Shown here in pieces: positions 5,570 to 5,631 of a stretch of DNA of 5,631 bases (position 1 is its first letter; every line of letters starts with the position of its first letter). The position numbers and the translations under genes were made by a program. The notes under the pieces were generated by a model that made no database searches, was not told the DNA's origin, and worked only from the letters and a program-made list of their open reading frames with translations. The stretch comes from Bacteroidia bacterium (GTDB lineage: Bacteria; Bacteroidota; Bacteroidia; Bacteroidales; UBA12481), in assembly GCA_026391235.1 (NCBI GenBank), contig JAPLDV010000245.1:1-5631 (forward strand), written 5' to 3'.

Positions 5570-5631
5570 GCCCTCGACGGGGGAGCTTACCACGCGAGCC
5601 CGCCCTTTCCCGGCGTCGCCCCGGGAGGCCA
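5471..5631 (+). other. Start of a SprB-like module, cut by window end and doubtful bases
   Basis: PAAPTASVTVQPTCTVYTGT then IVITAPLGATYE marks the beginning of another beta-rich module of the type 'PTC....G.I.ItaP.Ga.yeYSlDGg.Yq.sptF.gvapGtYt' found in SprB-like adhesins. After the TAG (5567-5569) the same frame reads ALDGGAY, then HASPPFPGVAPGG, still matching the module pattern. The last 62 nt are about 77% GC, far above the rest, and the differences from the expected residues are mostly explained by A/T read as G/C. The terminal bases are therefore poorly supported. Confidence 0.6.

Noticed and set aside
5570..5631. GC-rich tail as a foreign insertion, vector or chimeric join
   Set aside because: The frame still encodes the expected LDGGAY...GVAPG pattern of the module, which points to erroneous bases within the same gene.

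Overview
The window looks like Bacteroidota DNA (Chitinophagaceae- or Sphingobacteriales-like; the rank is an inference). The clues are moderate GC coding sequence behind an AT-rich leader, a Ser/Thr/Gly/Asn-rich secreted protein built from PKD-like and Ig-like modules, and phrases typical of gliding-motility and type IX-secreted surface proteins, such as YLWNTGSTTQT and ITVPASTAAGTYTGTITV. It is essentially one gene: the 5' part of a very large, putatively secreted, multidomain adhesin that runs off the right edge.

Layout. Positions 1-390 are non-coding and AT-rich. They contain a pair of 14-nt direct repeats spaced 21 bp apart, followed by a weak Bacteroidetes-type -7 element. The open frame begins at ATG 391, but a classical signal peptide begins only at the in-frame ATG 616. 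After the signal peptide come a beta-sandwich-like N-terminal domain (about 688-1182) and eight tandem 84-85-residue PKD-like repeats (1189-3210). One Ig-like module (3211-3414), a carbohydrate-binding-like jelly-roll domain (3415-3930) and another Ig-like module (about 3943-4227) follow. Next are two copies of a roughly 98-residue Ig-like repeat (4228-4711), three roughly 82-87-residue Ig-like repeats of another family (4712-5470), and the start of a further, SprB-like module (5471 to the end).

The gene is broken as written. The second 98-residue repeat lacks 107 nt relative to the first. This shifts the frame at 4576 and splits the coding region into an upstream frame (stop at 4833) and a downstream frame (stop at 5569). 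The downstream frame stays open and keeps full family resemblance, so the lesion is either recent or an assembly error. The TAG at 5567-5569 is also suspect: the translation after it still matches the domain, while base composition jumps to about 77% GC in the last 62 nt, as expected of a poor-quality contig end.

The PKD-like array has a second level of order. Repeats fall into three types in the order ABC-ABC-AB with an exact 759-bp period, so the array grew by copying a three-repeat block. No RNA gene, CRISPR array, insertion sequence, terminator or second independent gene was seen. I found no new enzymatic or defence system; the interest lies in repeat architecture, the frameshift and the contig-end artefact.
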